Of a DNA stretch of 64,000 nt, positions 1-10,437 are shown one piece after another. Source of the stretch: Tetracladium setigerum (Eukaryota > Ascomycota > Leotiomycetes > Helotiales); assembly GCA_031472005.1 (NCBI GenBank), contig PZJY01000013.1, positions 620,001 through 684,000 on the forward strand, in the 5' to 3' direction. Below the pieces are notes generated by a model, which was given only the letters and a program-made list of their open reading frames with translations, made no database searches and was not told the origin of the DNA. Position 1 is the first letter of the stretch, and the number at the start of each line of letters is the position of its first letter. The position numbers and the translations under genes are program-made.

Positions 1-204
1 ATGTACCCCCAGGAACTCATGAAAATTAATTAATTATTGACCGGAGGTACAAGGGGCTCCCTACTCATACCTTTGGGAAGCACTTTTCGTTGATCATCTT
101 GAATCACATGACTGTCGTCTACTCTTGGCAATGTTGTTGAACTCGGAAATCATTCTGAAATGGAACTTCAATTATCACTAACTTCTGTGCTCCACAGTTC
201 AGAC
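1..204. other. Downstream flank of the FMO gene
   Basis: No gene is supported here. The stretch lies 3' of the minus-strand flavin monooxygenase and presumably holds its 3' UTR. Short open frames on the plus strand are antisense to that gene. Confidence 0.5.
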
Positions 205-2162
205 CTAGCGATCACTATACTCACAAATTCCTTCCTCGAGAGCCTTGATCTGAAGAGCAATCATCCTACTCCAATATCGACAAAGCGCCAAATTACCACC
301 AAAGAACCAGAAGCCAGGATGGCCAGTCTTCCTCCACATTGTCCTAACCTCGCCCTCCTCATCAAACCCCCAAACATCCTGCACCTGGTCCGCCAATTCT
401 GATCCAAAAATGTTCCTTGCCTGAGTACGCATGTTCTTGTATCCAGTTGCAAAGATGATTTCATCCGCCTCCAGTTCGCTCCCGTCAGCAAACTTCAATC
501 CTTTAGGAAGGACTTGATCGATTTCTTGACCTTGTTTGATCTTGATCTTCCCATCGATGATGAGTTGAGAAGCTCCTACATCGATGTAGTACCCTCCACC
601 TCGTTGGAAGTATTTCATGAACAAGCCTGCGCCATCAGGCCCCTGGTCGAGCTTGAATCCAGCCTTCTCCAGACCTGCAAGCAGTTCTGCGTCATGCTTG
701 TTTTGTTCTGCCGTCACATCCTGGTGGATGGACTTGAGCACTGTAGATGGAATACTCCAGAAAATCATATCGGCATCGTCGACTGGTGGTCCTTGCTCGT
801 CATATAGCCCGGCGAGGCCAATCTCTAGAATGGCTTTGGACGAAATCACACAAGTCGAAGAGCGTTGCACCATTGTCACATCATAGCCCTTCTCGAAGAA
901 GTCCTGCGCAATATCATGGCCTGAATTACAGCAGCCAACAATGATGGCTTTCTTGCCTTTGCCGTCCATCTTGGCTCCAGAGAACTCGGACGAATGGCAC
1001 AGTCGGTCACCTTTGAAGTCGTTGATGCCAGGAATATGGGATGGGAAGTTCTTTTCTCCGGAGTGGCCTGTAGCTTGGATGATGTGCTTGGGATGAAGCA
1101 CTCTAGTTTCGACCACTCCCGACTCCTTCTCTCGCTCGATCACTACTGTCCATTGTTTCTTGGTGGCGTCCCATTTCGATTCCTTGATAGTGGTTTTCAT
1201 CCAAACGTTCAATTCCAGTAACTGAACGTAGGACTCGAAGAATCCGGCCAGCTTGTCCTTTGGCGTGAAAATCGGCCAATGTGTAGGGAAATTGACATAA
1301 GGCATGTGGTCATACCAAACCGGATCGTGCAGGACCAATTGATGGTATCGATTCCTCCAGTTGTCGCCCACGCGCTCATTGCGATCAATAATTAGCGTCG
1401 GAACTCCCAGCATCTTCAATCTTGCTGCAGGAGTCAAGCCTCCTTGTCCTGCTCCCAAAATCAACACTGTTGGCTCGCTATTTTCAAAGTTTTCGTCGGC
1501 CGCCCTGCGCTCCAACCAGTTCTTTCTCCCTGGTCGACCCCATGAGCAACACCCGCTGGGCGTCTGGCATTTATGCTCTCCTCGTGACCTTTCAGCTCTC
1601 TCATCGAGGTGAAAAGCGTGAAAACTTTCAGCTCTCCATCTTGTTGCACGAGTCGCACAACTCCAAGGCCCCGTCCAATATCAGATTCGGTAGTTATAAA
1701 TGTCTGTACTCCTTGCACATTTCCTTTGCCATCAAAACCTGTGATGGTGGGTTTCCTCAATTCACTGCTTCTATCAATCTCGACACTTTTCAGTCTACAT
1801 CCGTCTTTAAGGAAAGTGATCATAGACTCTGGGCCCTTCAGTGTTCCTGCAAGCACTCATTGTCAGCTTTTCATTACGTCGTGCCATTGCTGAGAAAACT
1901 TGGTGTTGTTACTATGATCCCACGACAAACAAAGGTGATCTCTCCAATATGAATCGGGCAAAAAGATATTTTTGAGATCCGAGAAGGATCCAGATCTGAT
2001 GATCTTATTGAACGATTTGACCCATTCCTCTGTCGCTTTCTCGATTTCATCCGGCTTAACGGCCTTGATGTTGTGGAAATCGACAACTGGAATGTTGACT
2101 GAACCAGGAACAACTCTTTGAGATGAAGGGATGTCCACGGGGGTCACTCCAATCGTTGCCAT
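205..2162 (-). CDS. FAD-dependent flavin monooxygenase (FMO/YUCCA-like), frame broken once
   Basis: Predicted flavin-containing monooxygenase using FAD and NADPH; the substrate is unknown. Exon 1 runs 2162-1913, a 66-nt intron 1912-1847 (GT donor, CTGAC branch, GCAG acceptor) follows, and exon 2 runs 1846-205. The splice gives W-D-H-R-T-L-K-G, as in the family. The FAD Rossmann motif GAGQGG lies near residue 215, an NADPH-type motif GCCNSGHD near 384 and the FATGY motif near 550. The N-terminal 200 residues are the extension usual in these fungal proteins. The spliced length is one base short of a multiple of three. The frame breaks in the CCCC run at 1538-1541; one more base would read H-G-G-R-P-G-R-K-N-W, the expected linker. 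It is therefore either a recent pseudogene or a homopolymer error. Full length would be about 630 aa. Start: first ATG of the open frame. Confidence 0.85.
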
Positions 2163-3088
2163 TTTGATTTGTATTTCGCAATTGAATTGAATTTAATCAG
2201 AGGGTTTTTTGTTTTTGGCTTTTGTGTTTTGTTTTTGGATTCTCGTGGGAAGTGTATCATTTCGATATCTCAAGAGGATTCCAAATACTTTTATCAACAG
2301 CGTCATCGGATCACATCGGTTATGAGGAAACACAAACACTGCGATTACAGCAGCTCCAGCTTCAATAATTACACAACTCCTCCTGGAGTACCGGAAGTGG
2401 TAAACCAACGGTCGATCGTACTTTTCACGGCTCTTTTACACGGCAGATAACCACAAGTGGCTATTCTATCTCCAAATTATCTTGTCTATCAACTTTATCG
2501 TAAATTTTCTTTGGTGTTACTTGTGCAATCAGGGTATAGTGTGCGGGGGAGAAGTACATGTATACCATTTTAGAACTTCCTCGCGGCCGTGGAAGGCGGG
2601 GTTTACTAGTTTAGCAACGCGGGGAGATTTGGCGCAAATAATGTGGGGCCCCTTACGTGTGGCTTCCTTGGGCGACTTGAATAGTCTCTAAACGTGCGAC
2701 AGTCCCTCTCAAATTCCCGATAACAAACAGTTCATTATCCAATAATCGACCCTCCCACTCCCCATTTTACAATGCAAGACTACTCGGCTTGACGAGTTCG
2801 ATCAGCAATCACGAGCACCTGCTTCCTTTTGTCCTTATTACCGAACTTGAATAATGTCTTCGCAGCTCAAAGCTCACCCAGAATGGCTTTCTTCTTGTCA
2901 AGCTTCTCAATTGATTGGTCAGTATCGATTCGTTTGTTATACCTGAATCATCGGTTTAGAGGAAATGCCAACTGCACTGTAAGATTTACATGCCACAACC
3001 TGAAAGTCTTATCTCCTCCTGGACTCAAAATGACCTGGAAGTCCAGATACCGCTCTCCGCTTTGCCGCTATTTGCTGATTTCATCCTT
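2163..3088. other. Intergenic: FMO promoter side and 3' flank of the membrane-protein gene
   Basis: Holds the 5' flank of the minus-strand FMO gene. Only short open frames without recognisable motifs occur. No repeat or RNA gene was seen. Confidence 0.5.
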
Positions 3089-3908
3089 TCATCCTTCTTG
3101 TAGCAGATGCTCATTTTCTGGGTAATCGTTAACAGAATCGATATCGTTGTTCCTCTCGGCGAGGAGAAATATTTCCGGTCTAGTAGCCATGTTTGTTACC
3201 CGATACCTCCTCACAAGCCTGTACTCAACGATCTTGAAACCCACGATTCTCATGATGCAAAGCGAGTAGAAGGCCCTAATATTTGTCAGCGCAGCTCAGC
3301 TACTTTCAAGAGTGTGGCTTCTCATACACTGCGATTATTGTCAGCCCGAAAGAGGCCTGTGCAATATAACATGCTGTCTGAGCATCAGGCGAGGCGGAGC
3401 AACAACTAGTCGATAGATACCAAGGCGACTGACTGATGTGCTTCTCATCACTCAAATCTGCAAACTGCTGCCCTATCATGCTTAGGATCCAAAATGGCAA
3501 GACGCAACAATGAAGAAACAGCTCTGTCCATTGCCCTAAAACCTTTGCATACTGGAGCAATGCTCGAGCAACAAAAATCCAAGCATTGAGGATGGTGACC
3601 GCGAGGTTGAAATCTGATGACCTGATCTACGTGTCAGATACCTTCATGATAAGGGAATTTGGAAATACTTACATTCGAGACCAAATGTAAGGAATTGGCG
3701 GTGGCTCTCTGTGGTTTGCGTAGAAATAGATTCGCAGAGCCGGGTTGGAGTTGAAATGTTTGATTCCACCTTCCTTCCAGAGAACCAGTCGTTTGTTATC
3801 GGGGTATCCAGTGGCTGAAAAAACGAGTACAGTGCCAGTGAGTATACCTTCAATGATCATGAGGAGCAGGGTGACTCGGGAAGGTGTCCATGTCATGCAT
3901 GTTAACAT
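3089..3908 (-). CDS. Small multi-pass membrane protein, unknown function
   Basis: Not recognised as a named family. Three exons splice cleanly: 3908(?)-3673, 3621-3328 and 3275-3089, with introns of 51 nt (3672-3622; GTAAGT donor, ATCAG acceptor) and 52 nt (3327-3276; GTATGA donor, CTGAC branch, ATTAG acceptor). All phases agree and the product is about 238 aa if the ATG at 3908 is used. Four hydrophobic segments are visible, including TLLLMIIEGILTGTVLVF, LAVTILNAWIFVARALL and FLHCCVLPFWILSMIG, which suggests a four-helix membrane protein with a charged tail. The true 5' end is uncertain. A hydrophobic open frame upstream (about 4130-3925; LVSCILALGLMFLFAP) could be a first exon, but I found no phase-correct intron joining it. 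The gene lies head to head with the copper transporter. Confidence 0.6.
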
Positions 3909-4533
3909 GTTGTAGACGCCCAAAACAACACAACGTATCCTGTTTCAAGCCTTTGATATCTTTCCAATAGGTCCAGCCCGAGATAATCGACGGAGCTCCG
4001 TTATTACTTTCATAATAACACTTTTCTTTGATTCTTGAGCTGCCTGGGGCAAACAAAAACATCAACCCAAGCGCCAAGATACACGACACAAGAACCCGCT
4101 CAAACGGCCTCTCCACACTCCACAGCAACAACCATTATTTTATCTCCGCAAAATAGCCAACCATCAAGGTTCCAGACTCCAGTTCCTTCCGCCGCCCAAC
4201 ATAGAAATATTTGCGCATGTTCGAATTTTTCCCCAATGGAAAATTAATCCACCTTTCTAACTCTGCATTTATCCAATTTCGCGACCTGTTGGTAATAATA
4301 CGCGCACATCCATGATCAATCTTCCAATTGCGCAGGTTTGCGCATCATAACTTATAGGTGGGGTCATCCAGGGTGTCATCTACGTAATACAGGGAGTTTA
4401 TGTTCCAGTTCTTAATGGTTCGTTTGGCGCTTGCTTGAGCGTCTGTCTCGCTCTCTTCTCTGTTGGACATGTGTTGGAACTCGCACCATCTCAACGACAC
4501 GACAAGACCGGCTTTTGACCTCGACAGAAACGC
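3909..4533. other. Divergent intergenic region (membrane protein / copper transporter)
   Basis: The left part (to about 4130) may hold an unresolved 5' exon of the minus-strand membrane-protein gene. The rest is the shared 5' flank of the two divergent genes. No copper-responsive element was recognised with confidence. Confidence 0.4.
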
Positions 4534-5237
4534 ATGGGGATTAATATGAACATGAATTCATCCGTTTCTTCCAATTCCATGGACATGGAATCACACAACT
4601 GCAAAATATCCGTATGTCACACTCAACTATCCTGCACTTGCCAATGCCTGTATTGTACTGTACAATCCCCGAGTTTAACTAACTACCATTCAATGCTCAG
4701 ATGCTCCTAAATTGGCACACGATAGATACGTGTTTCCTGTCATCTACCTTCCACATCCAAACATCCGCCGGATTTTTCCTTGCTTGCCTCCTCTCCTTCC
4801 TCCTCGTCATCTCACTCGAATTTCTCCGTCGGCTACAACGGACTTATGATCGCTATCTCGTCTCCAAACACTCTCCTTCAACACAAAAATGGCATGAGAT
4901 TGATGATATGAGTGAAGAGCTTCTCAACAAACAATCGCTAGGTGTCAAGGGAAAGAGAAGGTGGAGGTTGATGCCCTCGATAATGGAAGTGTTGGAGCAA
5001 ATGGCGAGGGGAGCGATACATATGGTGCAGTTTGCGGCAAGTTATGTGGTTATGCTTTTGGTTATGTATAGTAATGGTATGCAATTCTGTCCGTGGTTTG
5101 TAGCACTGTGTAGAGTTATGCTGACTGGCGGTCGTTCTTTAGGTTATATTATTTTGTCGATCTTGTTGGGTGCGTTTGTGGGGTTTACGATGTTTACGAG
5201 GGATATGATTGGTATGAAGGGATCTAGGGATAGGTGA
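4534..5237 (+). CDS. Ctr-family copper transporter (Ctr2-like)
   Basis: Predicted Cu(I) transporter of the Ctr family, which works as a trimer in the plasma or vacuolar membrane. Exons are 4534-4611, 4701-5076 and 5143-5237; the introns have GTATGT and GTATGC donors. The total is 549 nt and 182 aa, usual for a fungal Ctr2-like protein. The N terminus is methionine-rich (MGINMNMN...MDM) and is followed by CKISMLLNW, the hallmark start of fungal members, then TM1 around residues 48-68. TM2 (about 132-149) holds the MxxxM motif at M144/M148. TM3 holds the GxxxG packing motif G161/G165. The start is the first ATG in frame; a second ATG four codons on is possible. The gene is intact and lies tail-to-tail with a GH71 relic. 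Confidence 0.9.
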
Positions 5238-5269
5238 GGCTTTGTAAAAATTTCCATACGAATTGGTAG

Positions 5270-5840
5270 AGAGGTCTGTAATCGATAGAATCTCAGCAGG
5301 AGCAAGTATTTACGGTCTTGACTGGTTGTACCGTCAAAGGGGCAAGCAGCCCGAGATCTTGTCGTCCGATACCAAACTGAAACACCTTCCTATCATCTTT
5401 ACATTGATAATTAGTAAGAAGAGAACCAAGCTTGTAACTAAAATCGAAAGGAGTATCATGATGGGTAGTGTTTGGAATGAACTCTAAAATATACCTTTGA
5501 TAAGAGCAGGTCCAAATTTGTAGGTGTCAATGAGATAGGGAAGGAATTCTCGCCAGCCATCGTGCGGATAGCCAAGAGCATAGTTGAAAGGTGCATTCCC
5601 ATTCTCTTTCGCGAATACATGATATTCGTTAGTTCGTAATAGGCCAATATAATGACATTCTCCCAATCATTCCAAGTGATGATTTCGAGGTAGTCCGGTT
5701 AATACTCAATAGAATGAACTTACTACCAGCGATCAAACCAAAGATAATCTCCACGCTAGATCCAGTTCTTTCGGTATCCGGGCATATTTGCATAAAACCA
5801 AGGAGATAATAGCATCATATAAGCCTTTCCGCCAATACAA
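5270..5840 (-). pseudogene. GH71 alpha-1,3-glucanase (mutanase) C-terminal relic
   Basis: The remains of a glycoside hydrolase family 71 gene are spread over several frames. From the 5' side one reads SPWFYANMPGYRKNW, then an in-frame TAG where the family has Trp or another large residue, then RGDYLWFDRW, then DYLEIITWND. The next motif GECHYIG follows only after a one-base frame break (GGG at 5662-5664, where GGGG is expected). YPHDGWREFLPYLIDTYK and finally VWYRTTRSRAACP come next. ITWND-GE-HYIG and PHDGWRDLLP are signatures of GH71, which cleaves fungal-wall alpha-1,3-glucan. The N-terminal half of the catalytic domain is missing upstream of about 5840. Truncation, nonsense codon and frame break together support a pseudogene. 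The family call is from memory of the motifs. Confidence 0.75.
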
Positions 5841-5961
5841 AATTTATCCTGACCCTGTAAACTCCGCTCACAAGAAAACAGAAAGTGAACAGTGACTTAT
5901 ATTCTATTGTCGGATTGCTCGTGACAAGATGTATACTCCTCAGTTTGAAGTTCTGGACCCA

Positions 5962-7445
5962 TTAAGCAGCACTATACGGGTCGAATACGAGAGAATCACC
6001 GTGATTGAATTTTCGAGGATTCAAATGAGGCCCCTGGAACATATCGCCCGAACTAAGTTCGCGCCGCCACCTCTTATATCCCCAATCAGGGTCAAAAATA
6101 TCTGGACTCCACTTGAGATTGAAGTGCGCTAGACTAAATTGAAACAATTTATACGGCAGCGGTAGCGGTTGAAGATAATAGGCACCATTTGAGGCGGTCT
6201 CAGCTAGTCTGAGGACGTGGCGTAAAACCTGATGAACGTCTACGTTTCTCATTCCCAAAGATCTTGAAGTTGCTTTTGCCAGAAGAAACCCATTCTCTGC
6301 ATCCTGCACAACTGTGGGTAGAAATATATCTTCAAGCTGGAATCGTCCAAATATGACAGCAGTAACTTTTTGTTGTCCCTCAAAACTCGGTATAGTGGTA
6401 GTGGCATACGGCACTTCCACCTTGGAGTAATCCGTACGATATACTTTTCGAAAAAAGTGCTCATAGGAAGCCACAAGGGTCTTAATCTCCCGTATGGAGC
6501 CTGTCTCCTCACCGGAGTACCAGGCAGATCTGTCGCCATGTATATTATGATTATCATGCTCTGGTATATTGGTGCCTTCAATTTTTTCCCGCAACCCGTC
6601 TTTGGCACCCTCTTTGATCAAGTAATCAACGAGTGGGCCATAAATGGTTTTGTATTCATTTTTCTCCGCAATACATCTTCCAAGTTATCTCCAGCGGACG
6701 TGGCATGAATATCTTCGGCTGATATATCATAAACCAGAAAATTTCTGAGATATTAGAGGTCTTCCGCGGTGAGTGGTGATGGACGACCATGATCTCGAGT
6801 ACAACGAGCGCATCTTCCGAGAAATTCCGTCCGGCCTTCCTTCTCTGCTCGGAAGAAAGGTGCGTTAAAGGGGCCGGAGCAGGCAGCTCCTGCAAGGAGA
6901 ACATGATATAATCCTCTATGGAGCCTTGCCTTCCACTTGTCGTATTTCCCCAATACAAGCCACGGTTTCTTTGCCAATAGAAGAGGTTCCGGATGACTGC
7001 TTTCGGGTCTTGAGGAACGCCCCAATTGAGCATCATATGTTCAACGCACTTGATCAGATGCTCAAAATCAAACACAGCCTTCATCTCCCTAGGGAGAGGG
7101 TTTCTCACTTCACCGTCCAGTTCCTGGATAGGGAAAGGACTCGGTGGTTCAATTCCCTTGAGCTGGGCTTCGGCGACAATATTAGCGGCGCGAACCTGCA
7201 TCCTCCATTAGTAAATACCTTTGAAATGTGTGATAGACTAGACTTACAGCCATGAGAGCAGCATTGAAAGCAAGGATTTTGGTCGGCGCGAGCTTCCAAA
7301 GAAGAGACGGCGCATGCACCACCCATACCTCATGGATCTGTTTGCAGGAGGACGCTAGGGCAACTAGATCTGAGAAGTTTACACATGCTTGAAGAAATTG
7401 AAGCATAAGCTCAGGGGCAAGGGAATGAAGGTTGGCAGGTGCCAT
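5962..7445 (-). CDS. F-box-like protein, frame interrupted
   Basis: The N terminus reads like a fungal F-box (SLAPELMLQFLQACVNFSDLVALASSCK, in parts), which would make it a possible SCF ubiquitin-ligase adaptor; the long C-terminal region is of unknown role. Exon 1 is 7445-7248. A clean 52-nt intron (GTAAGT donor, TTACTAAT branch, TGCAG acceptor) leads to an exon from 7195. The coding frame is continuous to about 6780 (MVVHHHSP). It then continues as NFLVYDISAEDIHATS in another frame and as NEYKTIYGPLVDYLIKEG in a third, running to the stop at 5962. The second change sits at a run of five T on the plus strand (6659-6663), where one more base restores the frame. The first change, between 6780 and 6700, could be an unplaced intron or another indel. 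Either a decayed gene or base-calling error. Confidence 0.55.
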
Positions 7446-7671
7446 TGTTGTGGATTGTAGTGTGGTTTGCGACGTTGAGAGAGTTGTTGAAGTGGAATTG
7501 TGTTGTTGATTGGCGCCAAGACTTAATGCCTACCAAAAACTTCAGTGTGTTCGCGCCGCCAGGGAATTACCATATAAGCAAGCTTATGAAGGCTCAAGGA
7601 CAAACAAACTGATTAATATATATATGATTGATTAATAAAGCGAATCCGTTCTACAAATATCTATCCTCTCG

Positions 7672-9508
7672 CTATACTCGCTTCATCACCTTCCCCACAG
7701 CTGGCGAGGTCACTGATACCAGCTTCCCATCTTCGATCTCAAACAATAACTCATCCAGGACCTGGTCACTCTCCGTCTGCCAAAATCCGGCACTTAACCA
7801 AGAAATACACCCATCTTCAAACAAACCCGCACCACCCTCAACCTGCGCTCGCGGTTTACTAGACGGCTTCAACTCCCCGACAGCACGATACTTTACCACT
7901 TTCTCATCTGCACTCTCCAGTCCACTTGGATACGCCCTCACGGCCATTTCATATCCCTCTGGAACCTCGAAACCAGGTTCTAATAGATTTGGCAGCACTG
8001 GAACGCCCTCGGCAAAGAAGGACTTAATCCCAATAGCTGGATGGTCTTTCTCGACTGTTATAGTTACGTTCGATCCAGCTTCATCCGAGAACGTCCCAGC
8101 AAAATTCCTCTTCGCATTCTCCCACGCCGCATGTTCAGCAGCTGCAACGAACACCTCGCCCGCAGCAGCGCGGAGAACCCATCGATCGCCGCCCGCACGT
8201 GCGCCGGCTACGAGGACGGAATATCCGATTTCATGATCTGGGGACAGTGCGAAGATGGCTGTGTAACCTGGCTGTCCGCCGGCTTTGGTGTAGAGATCTG
8301 ACACTCTGGTGCGGTGAGAATCGGGCGTTACAGGAATAGTGAGGCGGTAGATCTCCCAGGGTGCTCCGATGCTTGTTGTGAGAGAGGCAGTGTGAGCGCG
8401 AGGCTTCATCCAGGAGCGGGTGGTGAGTGGTGAGAGGAGTTTAGAATTGAGGATGGAGAGGCCTAAGGTGCGGAAGTCGGCGGCGTTGGAGTAGATTCCT
8501 CCCGATCTAAATCACACCAGATGATTCAGCATAGGATCTCAATTCAAGGTAGGGATATGAGATTAGGAGGTCAACGTACGGGGCAGTAACTTGATTATCA
8601 AATCCCCAAGCACTGACTGTCAACGGTCCAGGAATAACAACCGCGTTCAAGTCCTCCGGCGAAGGTTCAAGAGATGTCGTATGATTCAATCCCAACGGCT
8701 TCCCAAGGACACTGTTGATGGCTTGGTTGTACGGAAGTCCCGTCATTCTCTCTAGAACACGGCCAAGAATCCCAAATCCACCATCAGAGTAAATGGCACT
8801 GTGGAAAACAGGCTGGATTGGGATTTTTGTTTCACGCATCAGATTGAGGAAGTCCGCAATGCAAGTATCGTTTGGTGAAGGGAGACAGCCTGCAGATAGA
8901 GATGCTGGAAAGTATCACTTTTGTCAGTCCTTACTTCCAGAGATTGAGAAAGGATTGGATGAGACACTTACGGAATTGCCCAGTCCCTGCTTGCTGACTA
9001 GCTATAGCCCCGATCGTCACATCTTCCCACTTCAAATTCTTCAAAGGATCAATATCCCCTTCCGAATCAACTCTGGTAAATACCTCGTGACGGGAATATC
9101 CAGCGCTGTCAGTCCACCACCAGCTACTAAAATTGCATAGACCGTGAAAAGCTTTGACACGCTTCCAATACGGAAGATAGTCTCATCATTTAATTCGCCG
9201 GAAGCATAGGTTTCGTTGACCAGAGGGTTCACGGCTTTGTTGGTGTAGGTATAGAGAGAGGTGTTGGTGCGGGTGGAGTAGACGTCTATTACAAAGGAGG
9301 TGGTATTTGATACTTTGCCGGCTTTGATGAGTTTTTGAATCACGTCTGGGAATGCTTTTTTGGCTTTTAGAAATTCGGGGGATTGGGAAAGGTCGAAGTT
9401 GTTCGAGAAAGTGGGGCCAAGAAGGGGACACTCTTCTGTGGGGAGGAAAGTTTGAGTTGCTGTTGTGAGGCTGAGGAGAGCGAATGATGGGAGGAGTGAC
9501 CAATGCAT
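7672..9508 (-). CDS. Secreted serine beta-lactamase-like / penicillin-binding-protein-like hydrolase
   Basis: Beta-lactamase-fold serine hydrolase (class C/LACTB-like superfamily) with an N-terminal signal peptide (about residues 1-18, LLPSFALLSLTTATQ). The catalytic SxxK motif is S116-V-S-K119. A YSDGG motif lies in the place of the usual YxN, and GGIYSNAADF matches the fungal family. Exons are 9508-8972, 8904-8580 and 8506-7672, with GTAAGT and GTACGT donors. The spliced length is one base short. The frame breaks near 9066-9080, between YLPE and a downstream frame reading DIDPLKNLKWEDVTIGAIASQQAG; one added base restores about 565 aa. Fungal members are thought to act on esters, lactams or related compounds; the substrate is unknown. 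It lies just upstream of the F-box-like gene on the same strand. Confidence 0.8.
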
Positions 9509-10437
9509 TTTCGTTTTTTTGTTCTGTAAATGGAAAGCGAAGAGAATGGATGTGTGCTGTATGATTACTCAGGAGTGAGAATGCAGGTTGTGTGCTGGAT
9601 AGAAATCATATCAAGGAGAATTCCCTAACCTCTATATAACCCCCCAAAAGGCACCCAGCCCAGTTCGATCTTACACACGAAACCAAGCAGGCTGAACAAA
9701 ACCATCACTTCTTGTTGATGTAGCACTTGACGTAAAACAACACAAGCAATTGTTGCTTTTTTTCCTGTTTAAGTGATCAACGGCCTTGGCATTGGTACCC
9801 GTATTATTTACGCGTATCTGCGTCGCTTATGTCAATTGGTACTCAGACATTCTGGGCCAATTGAGATGATACAAGCGTTTGAGATGATATCATTGTTTAT
9901 TATTGGCAAGGTTGGGGAGCGTTAGCGAGGAATGTGGCCGGAGCTCTTACCGATGATCGACGACAAGCATAACGGGAAGGCTGAATATGGCATGCTTGCT
10001 TTCCGCGTAACAGCTGTCATGGATACGCGGAATAAAGACACGTCAAATGGGAAACTAATTTCTTTTTTTAAAAATAGATAAATGTTTGAATTGGTGCAAT
10101 GGCAGGGGCCTGGTACTTCCTGTGTATTTGATTTTGGTGGTTGCTTGCCAACTGCAGGAGTGACGGTTGAGGCTGAGACATTTCGACGAAGAGTAACAAC
10201 AAAATGCAATTTAGAAAACCGAATTAAATCACATGTATCTGACGCTTTATCTACGCCATGGGAGTCTAGAAATGGCAGATACTCGGGCAGAAAGAACACC
10301 GGAAAGAACCCGGAAGAAGATGTAAGTTTTCAACTGAAGCTTAGATACACCGTGGGCAACCCTGAGCTGTGTATAATACTGACAAGATTTCATTCTCATT
10401 ACTTGTTCCCAAACCCGAATAAATTTCCGCACCTTGA
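9509..10437. other. Intergenic: promoter of the serine hydrolase, 3' flank of the AA5 oxidase
   Basis: No supported gene. The part nearest 9508 is the 5' flank of the serine hydrolase. Open frames here are short and without motifs. Confidence 0.5.

Noticed and set aside
1422..1952. 176-codon plus-strand open frame
   Set aside because: It is antisense to the FMO gene, whose intron and motifs fix the real strand.
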